NCBI GenBank assembly: GCA_012520795.1
Contig: JAAYNP010000086.1
Span: 1 to 64,000, forward strand
From: Bacillota bacterium
GTDB lineage: Bacteria > Bacillota > Limnochordia > Darwinibacteriales > DTU012
Reading direction: 5' to 3'
Length of the DNA stretch: 64,000 nt
Shown here: positions 28,786 through 38,384 of the stretch, piece by piece
How positions within the stretch are numbered: the stretch's first letter is position 1
Layout: each line of letters begins with the position of its first letter
The notes under the pieces: model-generated
Databases searched by the model: none
Told to the model about the DNA's origin: nothing
What the model saw: only the letters and a program-made list of their open reading frames with translations
Program-made: the position numbers and the translations under genes

Positions 28786-30456
28786 CTAGCTGGTATTTGC
28801 CTGTTTCAACAGCTCTTTGGCATGGGCTGCAGTCGCTTTTTGACCGGCTTGGCCGCCAAGCATCCTGACCAATTCTTCGATTCTTTCCTCCTGATCCAGC
28901 ATAGTTACGGACACACTGGCCCTGCCGTCCTTTTCTCGTTTTTCCACATAGTAATGGTGCTCGGCAAAGCTGGCAACAACAGGCAGGTGTGTCACCACAA
29001 ATACCTGAGACTCCTTGCTGAGATTGCGAAGTTTCTGGGCAACACTGCGGGCTGTCCTCCCTCCGATTCCGCTGTCCACTTCATCAAAAACCAAAGCGGG
29101 GATCCGATCAATCTCCACCAGGCAGTTCTTCAGTGCCAGCATAATCCGGGACATCTCGCCACCTGATGCAATTTTAGCCAATGGTTTAAGCTCCTCGCCG
29201 ATGTTTGGCGAAATCATAAACTCCACCGCATCAATCCCTGTTTCATCCAAGGGCTGATCGGCAAACCTTACTTCAAACCTGGTTCCTTCCATATTCAGAT
29301 CAGCCAGGTGTTTCTCAATCTGTTTTTCCATAACCTTTGCACACTCATGCCTTTTTTGCCGCAGATCGCTGCAGAGAAGGGCCAATTCTGCGCTGAGGGC
29401 ATCTTCGTCCGCCTTCAGTTTCTCAATCGTTATCTCGCTCTCTTCAAGTACTGCCAGCTCCTTTTTAATCTGCTCGGCATAAGCCAAGATGGCTTCCTCG
29501 GATTCACCATACTTGCGCTTCAAGGCCCTCAACAGCGCTAATCGGTTTTCAATCTGCTCCAGTGCGTGAGGATCGCGATCAAACCCCTCCATGTACTGAC
29601 GCAAGTCCCGGGAACCTTCCTCGAGCTGAACCAAGGCCTGGTGGAACAATTCGGATATGGAAGTGATTTCCGGGTCAAAACGGGCTAACGATTCAAGCTC
29701 ACTGACGGCTTGTGCAAGCTGATCATACAGCGGAGGCTGATCGGTATGCTCCTGCAGCCTGGCATAAACACTCTCGGCCGTTGTGGTAATCCGCTCAATA
29801 TTGGCCAGGCGTTGATGCCGGCGGAGCAGCTCTGCCTCCTCCCCAACTTCCAGCTGTGCATGGTCTATTTCATTAATCTGAAACTGCAGCAAATCAATGC
29901 GTACCAAACGTTCCCGCTCCTGATTCTGCAGGCGCTCTCTTTCTTTCTTTACCAGCACATACTTTTCGTACCAGCTCTTGACAATTTGGCGCAGGTTTTG
30001 GATTCCGACCCCTCCAAAGGCATCAAGCATGTCCAAATGGCGCGGGACATCAAGCAGACTTTGATGATTATGCTGGCCGAGGATATCAACCAAGTGCCTG
30101 CCGAGAAGTGAAAGTTGGTTTACCGAAGCCAGATTGCCGTTGAGCCAACAGCGGTTGCGCCCACTGCGGTGAATCTCACGGCTGACAATCAGCTCGGAAT
30201 CAAAACTAATCCCCCAATCGGAAAGCACTGGGAAGGCCGTTTCCGGTACTGTGAACACTGCTTCGATCAACGCCCGCTCACTGCCTGTGCGGATCATTTC
30301 CAACGATGCCCGTGCACCCAAAAGCAGGCTTAAGGCATCAATGATGATTGATTTTCCTGCTCCGGTTTCTCCGGTCAGCACACTAAAGCCTTCATAGAAT
30401 GATAAATGAACATGCTCGATTAGGGCAAAGTCTCTAATCTGCAGTTCCTTCAGCAC
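28786..30456 (-). CDS. recN: DNA repair protein RecN (GTG start)
   Basis: VLTGETGAGKSIIIDALSLLLGARA; LVFDEVDSGIGGRTA; start after GAGGTGGAG. Confidence 0.96.
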   Translation of the reverse strand: MLKELQIRDFALIEHVHLSFYEGFSVLTGETGAGKSIIIDALSLLLGARASLEMIRTGSERALIEAVFTVPETAFPVLSDWGISFDSELIVSREIHRSGRNRCWLNGNLASVNQLSLLGRHLVDILGQHNHQSLLDVPRHLDMLDAFGGVGIQNLRQIVKSWYEKYVLVKKERERLQNQERERLVRIDLLQFQINEIDHAQLEVGEEAELLRRHQRLANIERITTTAESVYARLQEHTDQPPLYDQLAQAVSELESLARFDPEITSISELFHQALVQLEEGSRDLRQYMEGFDRDPHALEQIENRLALLRALKRKYGESEEAILAYAEQIKKELAVLEESEITIEKLKADEDALSAELALLCSDLRQKRHECAKVMEKQIEKHLADLNMEGTRFEVRFADQPLDETGIDAVEFMISPNIGEELKPLAKIASGGEMSRIMLALKNCLVEIDRIPALVFDEVDSGIGGRTARSVAQKLRNLSKESQVFVVTHLPVVASFAEHHYYVEKREKDGRASVSVTMLDQEERIEELVRMLGGQAGQKATAAHAKELLKQANTS

Positions 30457-30467
30457 GGTGCTCCACC

Positions 30468-30953
30468 TCATTGTCCATAAAGCAATTCTTCCAGTTTCCG
30501 GTACAGTTCTCCGGCAATCCCCTTTGGCCTTTTTTGATTCTGTTCTCCTTCGGTGCGGACTACCAGGAAAATCACATCATCGCCGGCCAATGAGGCAATC
30601 ACGCCTTCCCACTTAAGGTCATCAAGGACTGCCGCCACCGCATTGGCCCCTCCGGGATATGTCTTGATAATCAAGAGATTTCCGCTAAAATCTATCCCCC
30701 GGACATAATCTTCAAAAACACGGCGGGCGCGCCGATTCAAATCTCCCTTCACTGTGCCCTGAGGCAGGGCATACTTATACCCTCCTTTGCCGTCGGGTAC
30801 TTTTGCCAACCGCAGCTCTTTAATGTCACGGGACACGGTAGCCTGAGTAACCTTAAACCCGGTATGATGCAGATAAACCATCAATTCTTCCTGGGTTTCA
30901 ATATCCCGTTCCTGGATCAGTTGTAAAAGATAGTGTTGGCGCTTGCTTTTCAC
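30468..30953 (-). CDS. argR: Arginine repressor
   Basis: RQHYLLQLIQERDIETQEELMVYLHHTGFKVTQATVSRDIKELRLAK. Confidence 0.96.
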   Translation of the reverse strand: MKSKRQHYLLQLIQERDIETQEELMVYLHHTGFKVTQATVSRDIKELRLAKVPDGKGGYKYALPQGTVKGDLNRRARRVFEDYVRGIDFSGNLLIIKTYPGGANAVAAVLDDLKWEGVIASLAGDDVIFLVVRTEGEQNQKRPKGIAGELYRKLEELLYGQ

Positions 30954-31837
30954 TGGTCGTATTCCTTTCTGCTCGTGATTGTCTTTAACCGGCTATTGAG
31001 AATCGTGAAGAAATTCCGTTCCTTAAGCTTGACAAATTTAGCCTTGACATCGGCCTTGGCCACCTCCACCTGATCATGGCTCTGCAGAGGAAAACCGGAT
31101 TGCCCGTCAATGGTCAGCATGATGTCTTTATGGCTGGCTTCCACAATCACCTTTACAACTGCGTCATGATGAACAACTACTGAGCGGGCGGCCAAAGTAT
31201 GAGGACAGATCGGTGTAATAATCAAGCAGTCCAATTGCGGTTCCACAATCGGCCCGCCGGCAGACAGTGAATAGGCTGTGGAACCGGTTGGGGTGGCTAC
31301 AATGATGCCGTCAGCCTGATAGTCCACTACAGGCTGATTATCCACAAAGGTGCGGACTTGAATGATCCGGGCAAATGTGCCGCGGGCGATCACTGCGTCA
31401 TTCAAAGCCCGGTAACTGGCTACTGCTTTACCATCACGGATGATTCTGCACATTATAAACATTCGTTCCTCAATACTGTATTCCTTGTTAATCAAGGCTG
31501 TGAGGGCAAACTCCAGCCTATCAGTTTCCAACTCGGTAAGAAACCCCAAATGGCCGACGTTGACACCAAGAATCGGCAGATCATATTCCGCGGCATCCCG
31601 AGCCGCCCTCAAAAGTGTACCATCCCCTCCCAGCACCAGGAGGACATCCAAATCTGAGACCTGTCCATCCTGCCAAGCAAGATCCCCTCGGCCGATCAGC
31701 TGTGCAGCCTTTGGATCCAGCCAAGGCACGGCACCCTGCGCCTCCAGAAAACCAACAACCTCTTGCGTCAATGATAGCGCCAGTTTTTTACCTATATGAG
31801 GTATAATGCCAATTCTAATCAGCCTTGCCACCCCCAC
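30950..31837 (-). CDS. nadK: NAD kinase
   Basis: LLVLGGDGTLLRAAR; NVGHLGFLTE; DGIIVATPTGSTAYSLSAGGPIV. Confidence 0.96.
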   Translation of the reverse strand: MGVARLIRIGIIPHIGKKLALSLTQEVVGFLEAQGAVPWLDPKAAQLIGRGDLAWQDGQVSDLDVLLVLGGDGTLLRAARDAAEYDLPILGVNVGHLGFLTELETDRLEFALTALINKEYSIEERMFIMCRIIRDGKAVASYRALNDAVIARGTFARIIQVRTFVDNQPVVDYQADGIIVATPTGSTAYSLSAGGPIVEPQLDCLIITPICPHTLAARSVVVHHDAVVKVIVEASHKDIMLTIDGQSGFPLQSHDQVEVAKADVKAKFVKLKERNFFTILNSRLKTITSRKEYDQ

Positions 31838-32649
31838 TTGTTCAGCTCAGAATCCTTGGCCACGGCCCTGAGAGTCTGTTCAACCAGTTGAGCATGATCG
31901 ATGACAGAAGCCTGCTTGCCAAAATAAGCCAAATACTCAATATTCCCCTGCGGGCCCAGGATCGGAGAATAGTCGATATTCATCAAGCCGGCGCCAAATT
32001 CCTGCAGCTGCCCCAGCAATTCAAGCAGCAGCTGGCGATGAACTCCAGGATCCCGGACCACTCCTTTTTTGCCCACCAGCTCCCGGCCCACTTCAAACTG
32101 AGGCTTGATCAGTGCAATGATTTGTCCCGCATCGGTAAGCAAATCAAGCAAACCGGCAAAAAACTTGGTTAATGAGATAAAGGCAACATCAACAACTGCC
32201 AAATCCGCCAATTGATCAAGCTTGTCCTTGGTAAGGTAGCGGATATTCGTACGTTCCATCACCACAACTCTGGGATCATTCCTCAGCTTCCAATCCAACT
32301 GCCCGTACCCCACATCCACAGCATATACCTTTGCGGCACCGTTTTGCAGAAGGCAGTCGGTAAACCCCCCGGTGGAGGCTCCTACATCGATGGCAATCAC
32401 ACCCTGGACATCAACATGAAAAACCTCCAGGGCTTTCGCCAGCTTCAAGCCGCCGCGGCTTACATAAGGATGAAGGCTGCCCTTGATTTCGATATTTACC
32501 CGGGAATCAACGGCGGTACCGGGTTTCTCGATCTTTTTATTGTCAGCGTAGACCAACCCTGCCATAATCGACCGCCGGGCTTGTTCCCTGGATGGAAAAA
32601 GCCCTTTCTCCACCAGAAGCTGGTCGATACGCTTTTTCTGATATCCCAT
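31819..32649 (-). CDS. tlyA: TlyA family rRNA (cytidine-2'-O)-methyltransferase
   Basis: N-terminal S4 domain (KKRIDQLLVEKGLFPSREQARRSIMAGLVY) plus AIDVGASTGGFTDCLLQ. Confidence 0.95.
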   Translation of the reverse strand: MGYQKKRIDQLLVEKGLFPSREQARRSIMAGLVYADNKKIEKPGTAVDSRVNIEIKGSLHPYVSRGGLKLAKALEVFHVDVQGVIAIDVGASTGGFTDCLLQNGAAKVYAVDVGYGQLDWKLRNDPRVVVMERTNIRYLTKDKLDQLADLAVVDVAFISLTKFFAGLLDLLTDAGQIIALIKPQFEVGRELVGKKGVVRDPGVHRQLLLELLGQLQEFGAGLMNIDYSPILGPQGNIEYLAYFGKQASVIDHAQLVEQTLRAVAKDSELNKWGWQG

Positions 32650-32661
32650 GATCTGCTTTCA

Positions 32662-34533
32662 TCAACTCCTGCTGTATTCCAAGTGGGCTTGGAGATGCCG
32701 GCGGACGGCGGCGGCAATTTTCGCCGGTGTCAGGCCGTAAATCTCATGCAGTTCCCCAATCGTACCCTGGGGAACAAACTGATCCGGATAACCGAAGGTG
32801 ATCACTCGTTTTCGGCCTGACGCAGCATAGAATTTTGCCACCCAACTGCCAAAGCCTCCCACAACCACATTGTCTTCCAGCGTAAACACCAGATCGGTAC
32901 CCTTGGTCAGGTGATCCAGGGCCTTTTCGGACAGTGGCTTCAACAAACGCATGTTCACCACCCTGCAGGCGATATCCGGCTGCAGTAGAGCGGCTGCTTC
33001 CACCGCCGCATGCGCCAGGGTACCCACAGCCAGGATCACACAGTCTTCTCCTTCGGCCAAAAGCTCGCTGCCGATCATTCTGGCAGGATCAAAACTCAGG
33101 CTCGGATCCATCTTAGTCTCACTCTTCGGGTAACGGATCGCCACTGGGTGCTCCTGCTGCAAAGCCCATTTCAGCATGGCTTCCAGTTCTGCACCATCTT
33201 TCGGAGCCAGTATAATCAGGTTTGGGATATGGCTCAAGTAGCTCAAATCAAATATGCCATGATGGGTGGGCCCATCCTCACCAACAACTCCACTGCGGTC
33301 GATTGCAATCACGACCGGCAAATCCTGAAGGCAGATATCATGGAGAATCTGGTCATAGCCTCTCTGCAAAAATGTTGAATAAATGGCTGCCACCGGACGC
33401 ATCCCCTGAACTGCCAACCCTGCCGCGAAAGTCAGGGCATGCTGTTCAGCAATCCCTACATCAAAGAACCGCTCCGGAAAAGCCCTGGAAAATTCTGTCA
33501 ATCCGGTACCATCGGGCATTGCCGCAGTGATTGCCACAATTCTAGGTTCAGTCTTGGCCAGTTTGACCAGAGCTGTCCCAAACGCATTGCTGAAACTGAC
33601 AGCTCGTTCATACCCCTGTTCCGGCTCTGCACTGCCGAAATTGGGGCCCAAACCGTGGTACTGGATAGGGTTCTCTTCGGCTGGAGTGAAACCCTTGCCT
33701 TTCTGTGTAATGGCATGGATCAAGACCGGCCCGCCCCGTCTGATCCCATCCTGCAGCGCCCGCTGCAGCTGTCTGATGTTGTGGCCGTCAAAAGGGCCAA
33801 AGTAGGCAAAGCCCAATTCTTCAAACAGCTGGCCCGGCAGCAGGCTCTTAACTGCATCTTTCAACGATGAACCCAAGCGGCTGGCGGGGCCTCCAATCGC
33901 CGGGATCCTCCTGATAAAACTCTCCAACTCGGACCTGGCCTTGTGCAAAGTTGGATCAAGGCGGAGCCTGTTCAAGTAGTTGCTCATGGCCCCGACATTT
34001 TTGGCGATGGACATGGCGTTGTCGTTCAAGACTACTACCAAATCGACACCCAGCTGGCCGGCGTGATTCAGTGCCTCAAAAGCCATTCCTCCTGTGAGAG
34101 CTCCGTCCCCGATAACGGCCACCACCTTGAAGCTTTCTTGGTTCAGATCACGGGCAATGGCAATGCCAAGAGCTGCTGAAATTGAAGTTGAACTGTGTCC
34201 GGCGCGAAATATGTCGTGCGGGCTTTCTTCCGGGACCGGAAAGCCGGAAATGCCGCCTAACTGCCGCAAAGTACCAAAATTGTGGTATCTGTTGGTCAGC
34301 AATTTATGGGGATAGCATTGATGCCCCACATCCCAGATGATCTTGTCCTCAGGGCTGTTGAACACTGAGTGTAGAGCAATGGTCAGTTCCACCACACCTA
34401 GATTGGCACCCAAATGCCCACCTGTATGTGTTACCGTAGTAATGATCTTGTCGCGGATTTCCTGTGCCAGGGCAGTCAATTGCTGATAGTCTAATTTGTG
34501 TAAATCTTGCGGAGATTGAATTGACTCCAACAA
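32662..34533 (-). CDS. dxs: 1-deoxy-D-xylulose-5-phosphate synthase
   Basis: GHLGANLGVVELTIALHSVF; VIGDGALTGGMAFEALNHAG; AEQHALTFAAGLA. Confidence 0.97.
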   Translation of the reverse strand: MLESIQSPQDLHKLDYQQLTALAQEIRDKIITTVTHTGGHLGANLGVVELTIALHSVFNSPEDKIIWDVGHQCYPHKLLTNRYHNFGTLRQLGGISGFPVPEESPHDIFRAGHSSTSISAALGIAIARDLNQESFKVVAVIGDGALTGGMAFEALNHAGQLGVDLVVVLNDNAMSIAKNVGAMSNYLNRLRLDPTLHKARSELESFIRRIPAIGGPASRLGSSLKDAVKSLLPGQLFEELGFAYFGPFDGHNIRQLQRALQDGIRRGGPVLIHAITQKGKGFTPAEENPIQYHGLGPNFGSAEPEQGYERAVSFSNAFGTALVKLAKTEPRIVAITAAMPDGTGLTEFSRAFPERFFDVGIAEQHALTFAAGLAVQGMRPVAAIYSTFLQRGYDQILHDICLQDLPVVIAIDRSGVVGEDGPTHHGIFDLSYLSHIPNLIILAPKDGAELEAMLKWALQQEHPVAIRYPKSETKMDPSLSFDPARMIGSELLAEGEDCVILAVGTLAHAAVEAAALLQPDIACRVVNMRLLKPLSEKALDHLTKGTDLVFTLEDNVVVGGFGSWVAKFYAASGRKRVITFGYPDQFVPQGTIGELHEIYGLTPAKIAAAVRRHLQAHLEYSRS

Positions 34534-34555
34534 GTAGTGTACGCCCCCTTTGATG

Positions 34556-35122
34556 TTATTTGCGGTTCTTAGCTTTGTCTGTTTCGATTATTCTTAAACC
34601 CACTCTTTCCAGTGCATATAATACTCTTCCTGCCGCCTGCAAGATATCAGTTGATCGGTTGATGGCAAAGCTTTTGGCATAAGCCTTCCCACCAACAGTA
34701 ACGGCAGTGACAAACCCAATCAATAAGGTGTTGGCAATGCTTTCCCTAATCCCTGGGTAGTTGAGGGCAAAACGGAACACAATTGCAGCGCCAATCGCCC
34801 CACTGATCGTGCCGGCAATATCACCAACCACATCATTGCAAAAAGACGCGACTCGATCAGCGCTGCGCACCAACCAAATGCTGTGTTTGGCTCCCGCGAC
34901 CTTGTCAGTAGCCATGGCATGGAACGGGGCTTCTTCTCCTGAAGCAGCCGCAGTACCGATAATGTCAAAGACAATCCCTAACAGAACAATAAAAAAAAGC
35001 AGTATCAAGCTGATGGCAAGAGGGGAAAACTCTAGGACAGCATTACTGCTGAAGTTAATCAAAACAGAGATTAAAAAAGTAGTCACACCAGTAATCAAAC
35101 TGCGTTTTAGGTGTTTTTTCAT
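34556..35122 (-). CDS. oapA: OLE-associated membrane protein A (OapA)-like protein
   Basis: 188 aa, several TM segments, DVVGD (DxxxD) motif, DIIGTAAASGEEAPFHAMATDKVAGAK; lies directly downstream of the OLE-like RNA and upstream of dxs. Confidence 0.85.
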   Translation of the reverse strand: MKKHLKRSLITGVTTFLISVLINFSSNAVLEFSPLAISLILLFFIVLLGIVFDIIGTAAASGEEAPFHAMATDKVAGAKHSIWLVRSADRVASFCNDVVGDIAGTISGAIGAAIVFRFALNYPGIRESIANTLLIGFVTAVTVGGKAYAKSFAINRSTDILQAAGRVLYALERVGLRIIETDKAKNRK

Positions 35123-35152
35123 CTAAACCCTTTCCCGCGATATGTAATAATA

Positions 35153-35770
35153 AGTGAATGACAGCGGACTGAGTAAAGATTGTGGCTTAGGTCTAGCAGG
35201 TTTTCCCAAAGATCTTCCAGCTCGTCACCGAAGCCGGCGGTTTCCCCTTTCCGATCTTTTTGCCATGTCGCCAATGGCAAGGCTAGATTACCACTTAGTC
35301 CACACCGTAATCCTCAATCCACCTTCGTTTGCACGAAACAGTCTAGGAGTTTTCCTCGACACCAATTTGCCCATCTCTAGCCTCTTTTGCAGTACGGGTT
35401 TCAAGCTGTGGATACCTTGGCCTTTGGTACCCATGTTAACAACTGCTATCCCCCCAATACCGCTCAAGGCAGGCTACTCTATACACAGCACATGGTTCGA
35501 ATGGGCTATGTTAGCGTACCGAGTATAGGTTCACTCCTAAGCCGTAGAGGTACAGTCTCCCGTACCACCACGAACTTAGGTCTCCGTGATAAGAGGGACA
35601 AAGCCTACATGCCGTTGTAGATTGCCCTCTTATCTTAACCCCCAGCAGCAACCCCCGACTGGGCGTTGAAGGCCACCACCAGAGACTTCATCGATGTGCC
35701 CTTAAACGGATTTTTAGGCCCGTCTTCGAGATGAAATTGGTGACTAGAATACTGCGTCATTCACTCAGAT
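35153..35770 (-). ncRNA. ole: OLE (Ornate, Large, Extremophilic) RNA
   Basis: About 615-nt ORF-free gene between ispA and the OapA-like gene; terminal 10-bp helix AGTGAATGAC (rc 35756..35765) / GTCATTCACT (rc 35153..35162); own promoter; synteny ispA-OLE-oapA-dxs. Confidence 0.88.
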
Positions 35771-35778
35771 TCAATTAC

Positions 35779-35807
35779 ATTATAACAGATCTTCTGCCGA
35801 TCTTCAA
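35779..35807 (-). promoter_or_regulatory. Sigma-A type promoter of the OLE-like RNA
   Basis: TTGAAG (rc 35802..35807), 17-nt spacer, TATAAT (rc 35779..35784), starting a few nt after the ispA stop; predicted TSS near 35772. Confidence 0.75.
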
Positions 35808-35810
35808 TCT

Positions 35811-36689
35811 CTACGATTCCCGGTTTACAACATATTCAGCCAATTCAGCCAAAATATTCTGATTGGGCAGTCCATCTGCATAGCGTTTGCACTGTTCCAC
35901 GCATTTAACCGCCTGATTTTTGGCTTCTTCCAGCCCAAGCAGGGTCACATACGTGGATTTGCCTTTCCGGACATCGGCTCCCGTGACTTTGCCCAGCTTC
36001 GCTATGTCGCCGGCAACATCAAGAATATCATCTGTAATCTGAAATGCCAACCCTAGGTTTTCACCATATAAGGTAATTGCTGATAACTGTTGGTCATTGG
36101 CACCGCCAATTAAAGCTCCGCCCCTTAGTGCTGCCAAAAAAAGCTTGCCGGTCTTATGGCGGTGGATGTATTCCAGGGTCAGCTCATCGACTTCATGCCC
36201 TTCAGACTGAAGATCTACGGCCTGCCCTCCCACAAGCCCTTGAGAACCGCATGCAACCGCAACTTCCTGAATCAGACGGATCACCAGTCCACAATTGGGG
36301 CCCTTCATTCTGCTTAATGTTTCAAACGCTAGAGTCAAAAGGGCGTCGCCGGCCAGGATGGCAACTCCGTCGCCAAAGACCTTATGGTTCGCCAGTTTGC
36401 CGCGGCGGTAATCATCGTTATCCATGGCCGGCAGATCATCATGAACCAAAGAGTAGGCATGAATCATCTCAATAGCACAGGCATACTCCAATGCCTGGCT
36501 GTCCTCTTTGCCGACTGCGCGGCATGCTTCCATCGCTAAAATCGCCCGCAGCCGTTTACCTCCTCCCAGACATGAATAACGCATTGCCCTGTGAATAACA
36601 TCCGGTGGTACCGTAACATCGGGCAGCAGCTGAGAAAGCCGCTCTTCCACCAGCATTGCTTTTTCCTTCAGATATGCCTTGAGTTCCAT
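35811..36689 (-). CDS. ispA: Farnesyl/geranyl diphosphate synthase
   Basis: LVHDDLPAMDNDDYRRG and QITDDILDVAGD aspartate-rich motifs. Confidence 0.97.
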   Translation of the reverse strand: MELKAYLKEKAMLVEERLSQLLPDVTVPPDVIHRAMRYSCLGGGKRLRAILAMEACRAVGKEDSQALEYACAIEMIHAYSLVHDDLPAMDNDDYRRGKLANHKVFGDGVAILAGDALLTLAFETLSRMKGPNCGLVIRLIQEVAVACGSQGLVGGQAVDLQSEGHEVDELTLEYIHRHKTGKLFLAALRGGALIGGANDQQLSAITLYGENLGLAFQITDDILDVAGDIAKLGKVTGADVRKGKSTYVTLLGLEEAKNQAVKCVEQCKRYADGLPNQNILAELAEYVVNRES

Positions 36690-36692
36690 TGC

Positions 36693-36953
36693 CTACTCAG
36701 TCTCCTTTTGCGCAAAGGGTTCAGTTACAGACTCCCCATTCCGCTCCAACAGTATCTCAATTTTGGCCTCAAACTGATCCAATTTGGCTCGGCAAAGGCG
36801 GGCTAATTCAACCCCTTTTTCAAACAGCTGCAAAGATTCGTCAAGACTTACCGTCCCGTCCTCCAGCTTCCTTACCACTTCTTCCAGATCTTTAATGGCT
36901 TCTTCGAAAGTAATCTCTTGTTCACTCAAGGGTTTTCGTTCCTCCTTCCTCAA
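36693..36953 (-). CDS. xseB: Exodeoxyribonuclease VII small subunit
   Basis: FEEAIKDLEEVVRKLEDGTVSLDESLQLFEKGVEL. Confidence 0.96.
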   Translation of the reverse strand: MRKEERKPLSEQEITFEEAIKDLEEVVRKLEDGTVSLDESLQLFEKGVELARLCRAKLDQFEAKIEILLERNGESVTEPFAQKETE

Positions 36954-38139
36954 CCTGACACAACAAGCTGCCTGATTTCAGCCTTACCGTAACCCACTCT
37001 CCACAGCTGACCTGGCGGGTATCGGTAACCACACTTTGGTCCATTTTCTGGCATACCGCATAGCCCCGGGCTAACACTGCCAGTGGGCTGAGGCTGTCCA
37101 ACTTGCCGGCGAGGTTCTCCAAGGCTTGTTTGGTAATACTGAACCGGTGTGCCATAATTCTGCTGATAGTGGATATCAATTCATCAATGCGCTGCTGTTC
37201 CCGTTGGATGCGCTCCTCAGGCCGGAGAAACACCCGCCGTTCAGTCAGATAAGCCACTGCCTGACGTTTTTCATGCAGCGTTTTTTCCACAGTCATAATC
37301 AGCTGTTTCATATATTGATCAACCATCTGGGCCAAATCACGATAGTCCGGGACAGCTAACTCCGCCGCAGCCGAAGGCGTTGGCGCTCTTAAATCAGCTG
37401 CAAAGTCGGCAATCGTGAAGTCGGTTTCATGGCCAACCCCGCTGACTACTGGTATGGGGCAAGCAGCAATAGCCCGGGCTACGTTCTCGTCGTTAAAGCT
37501 CCACAACTCCTCAATTGATCCTCCGCCTCGGGCCAGTATGATCACATCCAGGTCGCTGCGGCCAGCGGCTAGCTCGAGCGCCGCTATGATACTTGGCGGC
37601 CCTGCTTCACCCTGCACAATAGCAGGAATGACCAGAATATCCATTGCAGGGTAGCGCCTGCGGATTACACTGATGCAGTCCCTTACCGCAGCACCCGTTG
37701 GCGAGGTAATGATCCCAATTTTGCGAGGTAAAAACGGCAGCTTCCGCTTGCGCTCAGCGGCAAACAAGCCCTCTTGCGCCAGCTTTTGCTTTAAAGCTTC
37801 AAACTGCATATGCAAAGCCCCAACACCTTGAGGCAGCATCTGGTCCACATAGATCTGGTATTCCCCGTTGGGTTCATAAACGCCAAGAGACCCGATGACA
37901 ATTACCGTATCGCCATCCTGGGGAACGAACGTCAGCCTGGCATTGCGGCTGCGGAACATCACCGCTTTGATTCTGCTGGTTTCGTCTTTCAAGGTGAAAT
38001 ACATATGGCCCGATGTATGGTGCTTGAAATTGGAGATCTCGCCCTCCACAGCTATGTTGTGGAACTGAGGCTGCTCCAATGAAGCCTTGATCATTTTGGT
38101 TAGCTCACTTACCGTAATCACTTGTGGCTGGTTCATCAA
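36922..38139 (-). CDS. xseA: Exodeoxyribonuclease VII large subunit
   Basis: VEGEISNFKHHTSGHMYFTLKD; IGIITSPTGAAVRD; ARGGGSIEELWSFNDE. Confidence 0.97.
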   Translation of the reverse strand: MMNQPQVITVSELTKMIKASLEQPQFHNIAVEGEISNFKHHTSGHMYFTLKDETSRIKAVMFRSRNARLTFVPQDGDTVIVIGSLGVYEPNGEYQIYVDQMLPQGVGALHMQFEALKQKLAQEGLFAAERKRKLPFLPRKIGIITSPTGAAVRDCISVIRRRYPAMDILVIPAIVQGEAGPPSIIAALELAAGRSDLDVIILARGGGSIEELWSFNDENVARAIAACPIPVVSGVGHETDFTIADFAADLRAPTPSAAAELAVPDYRDLAQMVDQYMKQLIMTVEKTLHEKRQAVAYLTERRVFLRPEERIQREQQRIDELISTISRIMAHRFSITKQALENLAGKLDSLSPLAVLARGYAVCQKMDQSVVTDTRQVSCGEWVTVRLKSGSLLCQVEEGGTKTLE

Positions 38140-38203
38140 ATCCCTCCCTCAATAAAGTTCTCTCCAGATGAGTTAATACCTTCTCCAACCAAGAACGCAC
38201 AAT

Positions 38204-38226
38204 AAAAGCCGGCAAGGCCCGGCTTT
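38204..38226 (-). terminator. Intrinsic terminator downstream of the 52-aa smORF
   Basis: Minus strand AAAGCCGG-GCCTTG-CCGGCTTTTATT, overlapping the smORF stop. Confidence 0.7.
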
Positions 38227-38384
38227 CATTCTGTCTGCTGTTTGCTTTTGAAGAATGATTTGATCACCACGTCCGTTAAGGCACCCAGGATCATGCCCAG
38301 TAAAACCCAGGCAGCATAGCCCGGCGCTACCCAATGGCCTGCTATCAGGCCGGCTACCGCCCCGATTACAAGCTTATACCACAT
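38226..38384 (-). CDS. Small membrane protein (52 aa), absent from the supplied ORF track
   Basis: Hand translation MWYKLVIGAVAGLIAGHWVAPGYAAWVLLGMILGALTDVVIKSFFKSKQQTE*; AGGAGG 8 nt upstream. Confidence 0.75.
   Translation of the reverse strand: MWYKLVIGAVAGLIAGHWVAPGYAAWVLLGMILGALTDVVIKSFFKSKQQTE

Noticed and set aside
35154-35620. Plus-strand ORFs inside the ispA-oapA gap (35154..35528, 35180..35380, 35387..35620)
   Set aside because: They are antisense to the OLE-like RNA, overlap one another, have no recognisable domain, and are better explained as chance ORFs in a structured RNA gene.
35130-35811. Gap interpreted as a transposon-associated RNA (IscB/TnpB guide RNA) or group II intron remnant
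   Set aside because: No HNH/RuvC or reverse-transcriptase fragment and no insertion disrupting a gene. The operon position and the downstream OapA-like gene fit OLE RNA instead.
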